Assembly (NCBI GenBank): GCA_002307295.1
Contig: DBTY01000021.1
Coordinates: 115,910-179,909, forward strand
Reading direction: 5' to 3'
Source of the DNA: Ignavibacteriales bacterium UBA1304
GTDB lineage: Bacteria > Bacteroidota > Ignavibacteria > Ignavibacteriales > Ignavibacteriaceae
DNA: 64,000 nt
Positions 10,179-17,991 of this stretch are shown piece after piece (the stretch's first letter is position 1; every line of letters starts with the position of its first letter). A program made the position numbers and the translations under genes. A model generated the notes under the pieces. It saw only the letters and a list, made by a program, of their open reading frames with translations. It was not told where the DNA came from and did no database searches.

Positions 10179-11006
10179 ATGCTGTTAGAAACTTTAGATA
10201 CAAAACATAATGATATCGTAATTTATTCGCAGAATATTTTTAATCTTGAAACAAATTTTAAAATTATATTCAAAGATGAAAAAATTAAAAAACCTCATAG
10301 TATTAACTACTATGAGGTTTGCAATTATATGAATGAACCATCTCCAAAGGTTGTGGTCGCATATAGATTGCTGACTAATTTACATAATTTTAATTTGAGA
10401 AAATCGCAATATGGTTTTCCTATTTTTGTAGGCGTAAATCCTGATCTGATTTTTTTTGATCCTATATTTGCTGTGCAGGAATTAGAATCTTTAGGCGGAG
10501 TAATTGATCTACAGCGTCTTCGTTTTAGAATTCAACAGATTGGATTAAATTCTATTGTTAGCAGGGGAGACAAACCAGGCTTTACGGAAATTTATAGCTT
10601 TGACTTAAGCTCAAAAGAAGCTTTAACCCAAAACGATAAAATATTTGCCGACGCTATTTTTGCGCTTGATGAGAATTTTATTGATTCGGAAGATAAAGCC
10701 GTAATAAAAACAAAAACGCCTGAAGAAAAAAACAATATAAAAATTGACGTTGAATATAATGTAAAAGATTTTGAACGATTTGTACAGAGCGAAAAAAGCA
10801 AAACGCAAAATACGCCTAATCTGCCTAAAACTGGGTTTGGAAATTTCCTTGATCAAAACCGTATGAAAGAGAAAGAAGAAATAAGACATAGACCTACGCC
10901 TCAGAAAAAAAACAGCATGATTAACGTTTTCAAATCAACTGGTCAGTTTAATGAATACCTTGGCAGTAAAAACGAAGGACCGGTAATTCTAAAATTTAAC
11001 AAATAA
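10179..11006 (+). CDS. Uncharacterised protein in glycan operon
   Basis: A 275-residue soluble protein that I do not recognise. No signal peptide or membrane segment. Residues 1-165 look like a compact alpha/beta domain (KVVVAYRLL, YGFPIFVGVNPDLIFFDP), and residues about 190-260 are charged, low in hydrophobics and probably disordered (KTKTPEEKNN..., KEKEEIRHRP), ending with a short conserved-looking tail GPVILKFNK. It lies 24 nt after glgP and 16 nt before the GT9 gene, so it is likely co-transcribed. The coding sequence contains a perfect 13-bp hairpin at 10290-10320. Function unknown. Confidence 0.8.
   Translation: MLLETLDTKHNDIVIYSQNIFNLETNFKIIFKDEKIKKPHSINYYEVCNYMNEPSPKVVVAYRLLTNLHNFNLRKSQYGFPIFVGVNPDLIFFDPIFAVQELESLGGVIDLQRLRFRIQQIGLNSIVSRGDKPGFTEIYSFDLSSKEALTQNDKIFADAIFALDENFIDSEDKAVIKTKTPEEKNNIKIDVEYNVKDFERFVQSEKSKTQNTPNLPKTGFGNFLDQNRMKEKEEIRHRPTPQKKNSMINVFKSTGQFNEYLGSKNEGPVILKFNK
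10290..10320 (-). other. Perfect hairpin inside coding gene, terminator-like on minus strand
   Basis: Arms AAACCTCATAGTA (10290-10302) and its exact complement (10308-10320), loop TTAAC. Read on the minus strand the stem is followed by TTTTTAATTTTTTC, so it has the form of an intrinsic terminator for antisense transcription. On the plus strand the stem is preceded by the A-rich stretch and has no T tract. It encodes in-frame residues of the 275-aa protein (KPHSINYYEV). Confidence 0.5.
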
Positions 11007-11022
11007 TGAGAGTTTAATAGCA

Positions 11023-12117
11023 ATGAATTTGGGATCCATAAAAACAGATTGCAGATATTTCCGCGGAGATATTCCTTGCAAACCACATAAAAATTTTAAT
11101 GCTCATTGCATTGATGATAATAACGCTCCATGTAGTTATTATGATAAAATTACAGAGAAAATATTAATAATTAAGCTTGGAGCTATTGGCGACGTTATTA
11201 GAACAACTCCTTTACTAACAAAATTAAAACAAGAACATCCTTCAGGTAAAATATACTGGCTGACTCTTACTCCTGCAATTCTTCCAAAAGAAGTTGACGT
11301 TCCTCTAAAACTTAACGTTGAAAGTAGTCTTTTTCTTCAGGCTACTGATTTTGATTTAGCTATTAATTTAGATAAAGACAAAGAGGCTTGCTCTATATTA
11401 AAGCTTGTCAACTCGAAAATCAAAAAAGGTTATATCTTAAAAGATGGAATTCCAGCGCCACTTAATAGCGAAGCTGTTCCTAAATACATGACCGGACTTT
11501 TTGACGATTTGAACCAGAAAAATACAAAAAGCTATCCAGAAGAAATATTTGAAATATGTGGATACAAATTTTCGGGCGAAAAGTATATTCTTTCAACATA
11601 TGACGAATATTCAAAATCATGGGATTTTGATAAAAGTAAAAAAATTATTGGCTTTAATACAGGCTGCGGCGGTCGATGGACTTCACGATTATGGCCTGAA
11701 GAAAACTGGGCGGCGCTTGCAAAAAATCTTTTATCTAAAGGCTATGAAGTCGTATTCCTTGGCGGAGAACAGGAACACGAAAAAAACAGCCGCTTGGCTA
11801 AAGCATCCGGCGGAAAATACTTGGGATTCTTTAACTTGGAGAAATTTATAAATCTTGTTAATCAATGCGATCTTGTTGTTACCGGCGTTACTATGGGCAT
11901 GCATATAACAATTGCGCTTAATAAAAAGATAGTTCTGTTCAATAATATCTTTAACCCAAATGAATTTGATTTATACGGACTTGGCGAAATAATTCAGCCT
12001 TCAAAAAAATGTACTTGCTATTTTACATCTTCATGTAAAAATGAAGAATATAAATGTATGGATTATATTGAGCCGGAACGTGTACTTAACACTGTAACAA
12101 AGCTTTTGCCGTTATGA
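11023..12117 (+). CDS. Glycosyltransferase family 9 protein (heptosyltransferase-like)
   Basis: A 364-residue GT9 enzyme of the ADP-heptose:LPS heptosyltransferase type, which transfers a sugar onto lipopolysaccharide core or another surface glycan. The first Rossmann domain begins at about residue 47 (ILIIKLGAIGDVIRTTPLL, the family signature), and the nucleotide-sugar domain includes GFNTGCGGRWTSRLWP and VVTGVTMGMHIT. Two Cys groups flank the fold: four near the N-terminus (DCRYFRGDIPCKPHK..C..C) and four near the C-terminus (KKCTCYFTSSC..C), suggesting a metal site. It overlaps the next GT gene by 4 nt (ATGA). Confidence 0.85.
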   Translation: MNLGSIKTDCRYFRGDIPCKPHKNFNAHCIDDNNAPCSYYDKITEKILIIKLGAIGDVIRTTPLLTKLKQEHPSGKIYWLTLTPAILPKEVDVPLKLNVESSLFLQATDFDLAINLDKDKEACSILKLVNSKIKKGYILKDGIPAPLNSEAVPKYMTGLFDDLNQKNTKSYPEEIFEICGYKFSGEKYILSTYDEYSKSWDFDKSKKIIGFNTGCGGRWTSRLWPEENWAALAKNLLSKGYEVVFLGGEQEHEKNSRLAKASGGKYLGFFNLEKFINLVNQCDLVVTGVTMGMHITIALNKKIVLFNNIFNPNEFDLYGLGEIIQPSKKCTCYFTSSCKNEEYKCMDYIEPERVLNTVTKLLPL

Positions 12118-13241
12118 AAATCTCAATAATTTCTACGGCTTATCCGCTTAGAGGCGGCATAGCGCATTTTGTCGGTTTAATATATAAAGAGCTTGCTAAG
12201 AATAATTCCGTTGAAGTTATTACGTTTAAAAGACAATATCCGTCTTTATTTTTTCCTGGTAAATCTCAATTGGAGTCTGGAGGAGACGAATCGGAAAAGA
12301 TTCCTTCGCAAATAAGAATTGATTCCATCAACCCGTTTAACTGGTTTAGCGAGGGGATTAAAGTAAAGAGAGCTGCGCCGGATTTGATTATATTCAAATA
12401 TTGGATGCCCTTTTTTGCGCCCTGTTTTATGACAATTTCTAAAATCGCAAAATTGAACGGGAAGACGAAGGTTCTTGTAATTTGCGATAATGTCTTGCCT
12501 CACGAAAGAAAAATAGGGGATAAGTTCCTTACAAAATTATTCTTTTCGCTATCCGATTATTTTATATTACTTTCAAATAAAGTACTGGAAGACCTGATTT
12601 CAATAAAACCAAACGCAAATTATAAAGTATTGCCTCATCCTATTTATTCAAATTTTGGCGAACGCGTTCCTAAAAAAGAAGCTCGCGAAAAACTTAAATT
12701 AAAAGATGAAAAATTAATCCTTTTCTTTGGATTTATACGCGACTATAAAGGTTTAGACCTTTTAATTGAAGCCTTGAAATTAATTAAAGAGAAGTATCCG
12801 GTTAAGCTAATTGTAGCGGGCGAGTTTTATTCAAACAGCGATAAATATCTTTCGCTTATTGACAGACTTAAATTAAAAGACGACATACGTCTATTTACAG
12901 ATTTTATTCCGACTAATGAAGTAAAATATTATTTCTCCGCTTGCGACGCTGTGTTATTGCCTTATAAATCGGCTACTCAAAGCGGCATTGTGCAGATAGC
13001 TATGAATTTTAGAAAGCCTGTAATAGCTACAGACGTTGGCGGATTAAAAGAAGTTGTTCTAAATAATAAAACTGGTTTTATTACTGAAGAAATCAGCGCG
13101 GAAAAAATAGCTGATTCAGTTATTCGCTTTTATGCAGAAAACAAAGAAGAAGAATTTATAAATAATATTGAGCAAGAAATAGAAAAATATTCCTGGTCAA
13201 AATTTGTAGAAGGGATAATGGATTTGTATAATTCTAAATAA
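12114..13241 (+). CDS. Glycosyltransferase family 4 protein
   Basis: A 375-residue GT-B retaining glycosyltransferase. The N-terminal acceptor domain starts with STAYPLRGGIAHF, the glycine-rich loop expected in GT4. The C-terminal domain (PF00534 type) begins around residue 190 with LILFFGFIRDYKGLDLLIEAL and includes the nucleotide-binding region LLPYKSATQSGIVQIAM and VIATDVGGLKEVV; the usual E-x7-E first Glu position appears to be Gln (ATQSG). No signal peptide, so cytoplasmic. Translationally coupled to the GT9 gene by an ATGA overlap. Donor and acceptor cannot be read from sequence; surface polysaccharide or LPS synthesis is likely. Confidence 0.85.
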   Translation: MKISIISTAYPLRGGIAHFVGLIYKELAKNNSVEVITFKRQYPSLFFPGKSQLESGGDESEKIPSQIRIDSINPFNWFSEGIKVKRAAPDLIIFKYWMPFFAPCFMTISKIAKLNGKTKVLVICDNVLPHERKIGDKFLTKLFFSLSDYFILLSNKVLEDLISIKPNANYKVLPHPIYSNFGERVPKKEAREKLKLKDEKLILFFGFIRDYKGLDLLIEALKLIKEKYPVKLIVAGEFYSNSDKYLSLIDRLKLKDDIRLFTDFIPTNEVKYYFSACDAVLLPYKSATQSGIVQIAMNFRKPVIATDVGGLKEVVLNNKTGFITEEISAEKIADSVIRFYAENKEEEFINNIEQEIEKYSWSKFVEGIMDLYNSK

Positions 13242-13242
13242 T

Positions 13243-13271
13243 GTCATCCTGAGCGATAGTCGAAGGATGAC
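13243..13271 (+). repeat. Palindromic repeat, copy 1
   Basis: 29-nt element with 8-bp arms GTCATCCT / AGGATGAC around a GAGCGATAGTCGA loop, followed by TAAA. It starts 2 nt after the GT4 stop codon. It is the same family as 13303-13330 (inverted) and 40942-40970, with matching base pairs but different stem sequence. The GTCATCCTGAGCGA...AGGATGAC form resembles dispersed repeats common in environmental bacterial genomes. Confidence 0.75.
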
Positions 13272-13302
13272 TAAAAATTTCTAAGGCGCTTTTTCCTGAT
13301 TC

Positions 13303-13330
13303 GTCACATTTCAACTTCGCTCAATGCGAC
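13303..13330 (-). repeat. Palindromic repeat, copy 2 (inverted)
   Basis: On the minus strand reads GTCGCATT-GAGCGAAGTTGA-AATGTGAC, 28 nt, with 8-bp arms including one G-T wobble. It lies 31 nt from copy 1 in opposite orientation, within the 121-nt spacer between convergent genes (GT4 on plus, serine hydrolase on minus). It could serve as a transcription end for either gene. Confidence 0.65.
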
Positions 13331-13362
13331 TTAAATTTCCGCTTAGTAAAATATTCGAAAGA

Positions 13363-14499
13363 TTATTTTTGTAAGTATTTATGCGAGACTATATCAAAAG
13401 TTTTATCAATTCCGCCTTTACCCAATAAAATAGCCGCTATATCAAGCGATGGATTCCCTAATTCTTTATTATCCCTGATATTCATAAGGTATGCAAATAC
13501 TGCTTTTGATTTAGGATAAATTACTAGATTAGCGCAAAAACCAGTGCCGCCTGCCGAATGCCCGAAATAAGAGCCCAAAGAATCGGTTCCAAAACCTAAG
13601 CCATATCCATAATTAATAACCTGTCCAGAAGGCAGAACAGTCGGCCTTAACATGCTGTCTAAAGTCGTTTTGCTAATAAGCTTATTGCTGAGCAAAGCCT
13701 CGCCAAACTTTAACAAATCTTCTATTGTAGAAATTATACCGCCTCCAGCGTATTTCGAACTTAGATCGGCCAAAGGAGCGTTTTGAACTATACCTTTATC
13801 ATTTCGGATATATCCATGAGCTCTGTTAGGAACAATATCAGATTGAAATTCAAGTTTAGTAAGAGCCATTTCGGACGGTATGAATATATTAGCTTCTAAA
13901 TACTCCGAGAAAGTCATACCGCTAACATTTTCAATAACTGCCGCCAGAAGATTATAGGCTAGAGTATTATAGTTATATTTTGTTCCAGGTTTAGAATCCA
14001 AAGAATCATTCGCTAAAACTTCAATTGCGTCTTTTATTTTTGGATAATAGTTTTTGCTATCAAACTCTCCCGGTTTATAAGACCTGATTCCGGAAGTATG
14101 CGTAAGCAATTGCCTAATAGTGATATTCCATTTCTTTTTTGGAAAGTAATGGACGTATTTTCTTACATCGTCGTCAAGGTTAATCTTCTTTTTTTCAACA
14201 AGCTGCATAATTGCTACGGCGGTAATAGGTTTTGAAATAGAAGCGAGTCTATAAACAGTTTTGTCGGATGTTTTTACAGAATTTTCTAAATCCGCAAAAC
14301 CTAACGCGCTTGTCCATGCAATTCTGCCATTAACAACAGCTCCTGCACAAACAGAAGGAACGTTATTCGAGGTTTTATATAATTCCAGATATTTATCTAA
14401 AGTTTTCTCAAATGGTTGGGCAAACAAAGTAACTGAAGAGATTAGTAAAAGGATTAAAGCGCTTTTAATCATCAGGTTGAAATTTATGAAAGTTTTCAT
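13363..14499 (-). CDS. Secreted serine hydrolase (beta-lactamase / PBP-like, class C fold)
   Basis: A 378-residue member of the beta-lactamase-related serine hydrolases (PF00144), which include D-aminopeptidases, esterases and LACTB-like proteases. Signal peptide at residues 1-28 (ends LFAQ). Nucleophile motif S87-I-S-K90, second motif Y177-N-T rather than the classical YxN, and GHSAGGTGF as the HxG element near the C-terminus. Expected to act in the periplasm or outside the cell; true beta-lactamase activity is doubtful because of the YxT motif. It is separated from the upstream clpP by a terminator, so probably has its own promoter. Confidence 0.85.
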   Translation of the reverse strand: MKTFINFNLMIKSALILLLISSVTLFAQPFEKTLDKYLELYKTSNNVPSVCAGAVVNGRIAWTSALGFADLENSVKTSDKTVYRLASISKPITAVAIMQLVEKKKINLDDDVRKYVHYFPKKKWNITIRQLLTHTSGIRSYKPGEFDSKNYYPKIKDAIEVLANDSLDSKPGTKYNYNTLAYNLLAAVIENVSGMTFSEYLEANIFIPSEMALTKLEFQSDIVPNRAHGYIRNDKGIVQNAPLADLSSKYAGGGIISTIEDLLKFGEALLSNKLISKTTLDSMLRPTVLPSGQVINYGYGLGFGTDSLGSYFGHSAGGTGFCANLVIYPKSKAVFAYLMNIRDNKELGNPSLDIAAILLGKGGIDKTFDIVSHKYLQK

Positions 14500-14526
14500 T
14501 TTAATTTAAAGATAGTTGAAAAAAAA

Positions 14527-14551
14527 TAAGGGTTGAAATATTCAACCCTTA
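14527..14551 (-). terminator. Rho-independent terminator after clpP
   Basis: 11-bp perfect arms TAAGGGTTGAA / TTCAACCCTTA with loop ATA; read on the minus strand it is followed by a run of T (TTTTTTTTC). Lies 29 nt after the clpP stop, ending the tig-clpP transcript before the serine hydrolase gene. Confidence 0.85.
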
Positions 14552-14579
14552 ACGTTTTAGATATAAAACTTATTTAATT

Positions 14580-15200
14580 TTATTTAGAGCTTAGGGGAAC
14601 CCTTTTTTCCAATATGTTGTCAATAAGTCTATATTCCTTAGCTTCAGACGGGGTCATAAAATTATCTCTATCGCAGTCTTTTGTAAGCTGTTCAATTGAT
14701 TTGCCCGTATGAGCCGAAAGAATACCATAAAGAGTTTCGCGGGTTTTAACCATTTCGCGTGCCTGAATTTCAACATCGGCAGCTTGTCCCTGAAATCCGC
14801 CCCATGGTTGGTGAATCATAATTTTTGAGTTTGGCAGAGAAGTTCTTTTGCCATCGGCGCCGCCTGCAAGCAGTACTGCTCCCATGCTAGCCGCTAAACC
14901 AACGCACATAGTAGCTACGTCAGGTTTAATATATTTCATTGTATCATAAATAGCTAAACCGGCGCTAACGCTTCCGCCAGGGGAGTTGATGTATAAGTGA
15001 ATATCTTTTTCAGAGTCTTCAGCTTCAAGAAAAATCAACTGAGCTACAATTAAACTTGCGACATGATCGTCAACCTGAGTGCCAAGGAAAATAATACGTT
15101 CGCGTAAAAGACGCGAATAAATATCCATTCCTCGTTCGCCTCTTCCAGTCTGTTCAATAACATACGGGATTAACTGATTATAAATTTCAAACTTTTTCAT
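14580..15200 (-). CDS. clpP: ATP-dependent Clp protease proteolytic subunit
   Basis: A 206-residue serine peptidase that forms the tetradecameric ClpP chamber and degrades proteins unfolded by ClpX or ClpA/C. Catalytic triad residues are recognisable: S105 in GLAASMGAV, H130 in IMIHQPWGG, and Asp in the DRDNFM segment near residue 179. Length is normal for the family. Its start lies inside the 3' end of tig (14-nt overlap), so translation is coupled to trigger factor. The usual third gene of the tig-clpP-clpX cluster is absent here; downstream is a terminator and an unrelated hydrolase. Confidence 0.97.
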   Translation of the reverse strand: MKKFEIYNQLIPYVIEQTGRGERGMDIYSRLLRERIIFLGTQVDDHVASLIVAQLIFLEAEDSEKDIHLYINSPGGSVSAGLAIYDTMKYIKPDVATMCVGLAASMGAVLLAGGADGKRTSLPNSKIMIHQPWGGFQGQAADVEIQAREMVKTRETLYGILSAHTGKSIEQLTKDCDRDNFMTPSEAKEYRLIDNILEKRVPLSSK

Positions 15201-16515
15201 TCTTTACTGCCTCTTTTTCTTTTTTAGAAAGTTCAATCGGATCTACTCGTGTAATAGTATTATTCTTTTCAAGGAATTCAAATAGCTTTTTATCAAGTAA
15301 TTTCTCTGTATAATTCTGTCCTTTATAATAATTCAAAAGCTTATCTATCGAAATTCCAGTTTTTTCAGCGTCTATCTTAGCTAACTCGTTAATTTCTTCG
15401 TCGGTAATCTGTAAATTTTCTTTCTTTATCATTTCAATTTTTAACAAATACCATTTTACAGCCCATTCTGCAGTGCCTTCTAATCTGTGGTGAGCTTCAT
15501 GGTGGTCATATTTTGCATAACCTTCCTGTTTTGATTTTTCTTCCTCTTCTTCCATAAGGCTATGAAGCATATTATGAACTAAGGTAGAAGGAGCTTTAAA
15601 AGGATTATTGCTTACAATTTTTTCAGCAAGTCTGTTATGCGTAATGTTCTCTATCTGCTGATCGTAATAATTCTGAAGGTCTTTACGAATATCTTCAATT
15701 AATTCAGCTTCGGTTGAAACTTTATCTTTTGTAACTTTTTTAACTAACTCTTCAGTTAATTCAGCGGTAACAATTTTCTTAATTCCTTTTATTTTTGCTT
15801 CATATCTAAAGATTTCGGTTTCTTTTTTCTCGTCTTCTGTATCATTTTCAGCTTTAACTTTATCAGTAAAAACAAAATCAAAAACATCGCCGACTTTTTT
15901 GCCTAATGATTTCATTGCTAAATCAGCATTAACATTAGGATTATTAAGGTCTACTTTCACATTGTCGCTTTTAACGCCTTCCATTGGAGCGCCGGCTTCG
16001 TCAACTCTCTGAAGGTCTAAAGTTACCTGATATTCTTTATTTTCAACAACTTCAGCATCAACAAACTCTGAATTTGCTTTCTTTATATAATCAATTTCAG
16101 ATTGAACTTCTTCATCTTTAACTTTAAAATCAGGTATTTCGATTGTTAAACCGGAATAATCTTTAATATCAATTTTAGGTAAAACATCATATTGAACTTT
16201 ATACGAAAGCTTTTTGCCAGGTTCAAAATTCAGATCGACTAATCTAGGTTCGCCAATAAGTTTAATATCTTGTTCTTTTACAATTTTCCAAAAATTATCG
16301 TTTGAAACCTTTTCGCTCGCTTCATGATCGAGAGAATCGCCATAAAGTTTTTTAATAATTGAAATTGGAGCTTTTCCCTTTCTGAAGCCCTGGATTTGTA
16401 AAGATTTGGATTTGTTGATCACTTCTTTTTCTATTTCTTTTTCTATTTCTGGAAACTCAAGAGAAACTTCAATTTCATTAAGACTTTCATTAATTACATT
16501 TATTTTTGATTCCAA
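15187..16515 (-). CDS. tig: Trigger factor, ribosome-associated chaperone/PPIase
   Basis: A 442-residue ribosome-docked chaperone that binds nascent chains. The N-terminal ribosome-binding domain has the signature GFRKGKAP at about residues 43-50. The middle FKBP-like domain (about 150-245) is divergent, and the C-terminal helical chaperone arms (about 260-420) follow. Rich in Lys/Glu, as usual. Its 3' end overlaps clpP by 14 nt, and a tRNA-Leu gene ends 32 nt upstream on the same strand, so the promoter at 16650-16681 may drive tRNA, tig and clpP together. Confidence 0.95.
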   Translation of the reverse strand: MESKINVINESLNEIEVSLEFPEIEKEIEKEVINKSKSLQIQGFRKGKAPISIIKKLYGDSLDHEASEKVSNDNFWKIVKEQDIKLIGEPRLVDLNFEPGKKLSYKVQYDVLPKIDIKDYSGLTIEIPDFKVKDEEVQSEIDYIKKANSEFVDAEVVENKEYQVTLDLQRVDEAGAPMEGVKSDNVKVDLNNPNVNADLAMKSLGKKVGDVFDFVFTDKVKAENDTEDEKKETEIFRYEAKIKGIKKIVTAELTEELVKKVTKDKVSTEAELIEDIRKDLQNYYDQQIENITHNRLAEKIVSNNPFKAPSTLVHNMLHSLMEEEEEKSKQEGYAKYDHHEAHHRLEGTAEWAVKWYLLKIEMIKKENLQITDEEINELAKIDAEKTGISIDKLLNYYKGQNYTEKLLDKKLFEFLEKNNTITRVDPIELSKKEKEAVKNEKV

Positions 16516-16547
16516 ACTAACTCCTGGTAATTAAATATATTTAGTAG

Positions 16548-16629
16548 TGCGAGACGGGGGACTCGAACCCCCACACCGTTAGATACTAGATCCTAAGTCT
16601 AGCGCGTCTACCAATTCCGCCAGTCTCGC
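16548..16629 (-). tRNA. tRNA-Leu (anticodon TAG)
   Basis: 82-nt tRNA read on the minus strand. Acceptor stem GCGAGAC / GTCTCGC with discriminator A; anticodon stem CTAGA / TCTAG enclosing loop CTTAGGA, giving anticodon TAG; long class II variable arm (ATCTAACGGTGT region), T-arm GGGGGTTCGAGTCCCCC. The CCA end is not encoded (the bases after the discriminator are CTAC). It reads CTA-family leucine codons. Lies 32 nt upstream of tig. Confidence 0.96.
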
Positions 16630-16649
16630 ATAAATTTTAAATGAGATTA

Positions 16650-16681
16650 CAAATATAATATTAATGTTAAGATTTAGCAAA
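16650..16681 (-). promoter_or_regulatory. Bacteroidota-type promoter for tRNA-Leu (tig, clpP)
   Basis: On the minus strand: TTTG (16681-16678), a 20-nt spacer, and TATATTTG (16657-16650). This matches the Bacteroidota consensus TTTG / TAnnTTTG (-33 and -7). The tRNA 5' end begins 21 nt downstream of the -7 box, giving a short leader, which fits a tRNA promoter well. A 16-bp AT palindrome (AACTTAAATTTAAGTT, 16731-16746) lies further upstream. Confidence 0.6.
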
Positions 16682-16786
16682 TTTCTAAATAGGGTAAATA
16701 TTTATCTGTATAATTATTTAAAATAATTTAAACTTAAATTTAAGTTAAAAAAAGCGGGCTAAAATGTTTGCATTTTATTTAACGAA

Positions 16787-17236
16787 CTATCCGCGTAGTT
16801 TATCCAAAAGCTCATTAAGATTTTCCAGTTCTTTAATAGATAAATTAGACGTTAATTTATTGGATTCAAGCTCTATAACGTCAAGTTTGTTTAATGCTTC
16901 TAAACCTTTTTTGCTAATCAAAACGTCTACTGTACGCCTGTTAACAGGGCATATAGTTCTATCTACAAAACCTTTCAGTCTAAGTTTTTCAACAATTCTT
17001 GACGCGTCAGATTCTTTATCGAGCATTCTTTCTTTAATAAGCTTTATAGTTGCAGGCTTGGGGAATTGCCCCCGGAGAATTCTCAAAATATTAAACTGTT
17101 GAACTGAAATATTAAACTTTTTAAGAATCTCAGCCTGCAAGCTCATAAGCCAATTATTCGTAAATAAAATATTTACAATTGTTTTTTCAGAAATATTCGT
17201 AAATTTTTTCTGCAATATTTCTTCTTCAATTTTCAT
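16787..17236 (-). CDS. MarR family transcriptional regulator
   Basis: A 149-residue winged-helix DNA-binding protein of the MarR family. The core is visible: QQFNILRILRG (first helix of the wHTH), IKERMLDKESDASRIVEKLRLKGFV (recognition helix) and RRTVDVLISKKGLEAL (wing). Such proteins normally repress neighbouring genes and respond to small phenolic or oxidative signals. The gene begins directly after the yceI stop codon (no gap), so it is probably in one transcript with it and may autoregulate that pair. The ligand cannot be deduced. Confidence 0.9.
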   Translation of the reverse strand: MKIEEEILQKKFTNISEKTIVNILFTNNWLMSLQAEILKKFNISVQQFNILRILRGQFPKPATIKLIKERMLDKESDASRIVEKLRLKGFVDRTICPVNRRTVDVLISKKGLEALNKLDVIELESNKLTSNLSIKELENLNELLDKLRG

Positions 17237-17824
17237 TTATTTGCTTTTAATAACTTCTACGTTGCATATTATAGCTACTGTTTTGCCTACTGTTGCGCCG
17301 CCAGCTTCTAATAAGCCATTCCATTTAAGGTTGTAATCAAAACGGTTTACGCTGCCTGTAATTTTGAAACCTGCTCTTGTATTGCCCCATGGATCTTTAA
17401 CATTGCCATTATAAACAACGTCAAGAGTAACAGTCTTAGTTACGTCGCGCATTGTAAAATCGCCAGTTAATTTATATTTGTTGCCGCTAATTTTTTTGAA
17501 AGACTTGCCTACAAATTTAATTTGCGGATATTTTGCAGCGTTAAAGAAGTCGTCCGTTCTCAAATGCTCGTCGCGTTTTTCGTCATCTGTACTGATACTT
17601 TTTACTTCGGCAGTAAAACTAATTTTAGCGTTGGTAAAATTATCGTCTTTTGCGCTTACCGATCCTTCAAACTGTTTGAAATATCCAGATACTTCTGATA
17701 TTACTAAGTGACTTACAGAAAACTGAATATGCGAATGCGACGGATCAATCTTCCAATTTGTCTGGGCAAATGAACCAGACGCCATTATAATCAATGCAGC
17801 TAACGCCATCTTTATTTTATTCAT
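17237..17824 (-). CDS. YceI family periplasmic protein
   Basis: A 195-residue secreted lipocalin-like protein. Signal peptide at residues 1-20 (ends SGSFAQ). The family motifs DPSHSHIQFSVSHL, DEKRDEHLRTDDFFNAAKYP and LTGDFTMRDVTKTV are clear. YceI proteins bind polyprenoid lipids such as isoprenoid quinone-like molecules in the periplasm; the physiological role varies. A textbook Shine-Dalgarno AGGAGG lies 5 nt before the ATG (complement of 17830-17835), which decides the start. Cotranscribed with the adjacent MarR regulator, an association often seen for this family. Confidence 0.93.
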   Translation of the reverse strand: MNKIKMALAALIIMASGSFAQTNWKIDPSHSHIQFSVSHLVISEVSGYFKQFEGSVSAKDDNFTNAKISFTAEVKSISTDDEKRDEHLRTDDFFNAAKYPQIKFVGKSFKKISGNKYKLTGDFTMRDVTKTVTLDVVYNGNVKDPWGNTRAGFKITGSVNRFDYNLKWNGLLEAGGATVGKTVAIICNVEVIKSK

Positions 17825-17991
17825 ACGAACCTCCTAAGATTTATAATTATGTGATATCTGTTACAACATTAATTGTTAGAACAATAGTTCCGCATAAATA
17901 AAAAATAAATTTTAAATATTTTATTGGTTACATTTTTGATTACAAATAAGAAATATCTTAAATTGATACTTTCAATATTAAATATTGTGAT

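Noticed and set aside
13363..14499. True class C beta-lactamase
   Set aside because: SxxK is present but the YxN motif reads YNT and the broad PF00144 family is mostly peptidases and esterases.
16764..17102. 112-codon plus-strand frame over MarR
   Set aside because: Antisense to a clear MarR reading frame; low-complexity Ser/Leu text typical of shadow frames.
17825..17991. SAM or cobalamin riboswitch before the methionine-cycle fusion
   Set aside because: The 167-nt spacer is very AT-rich and has neither the kink-turn/GA-rich SAM elements nor a B12 box.
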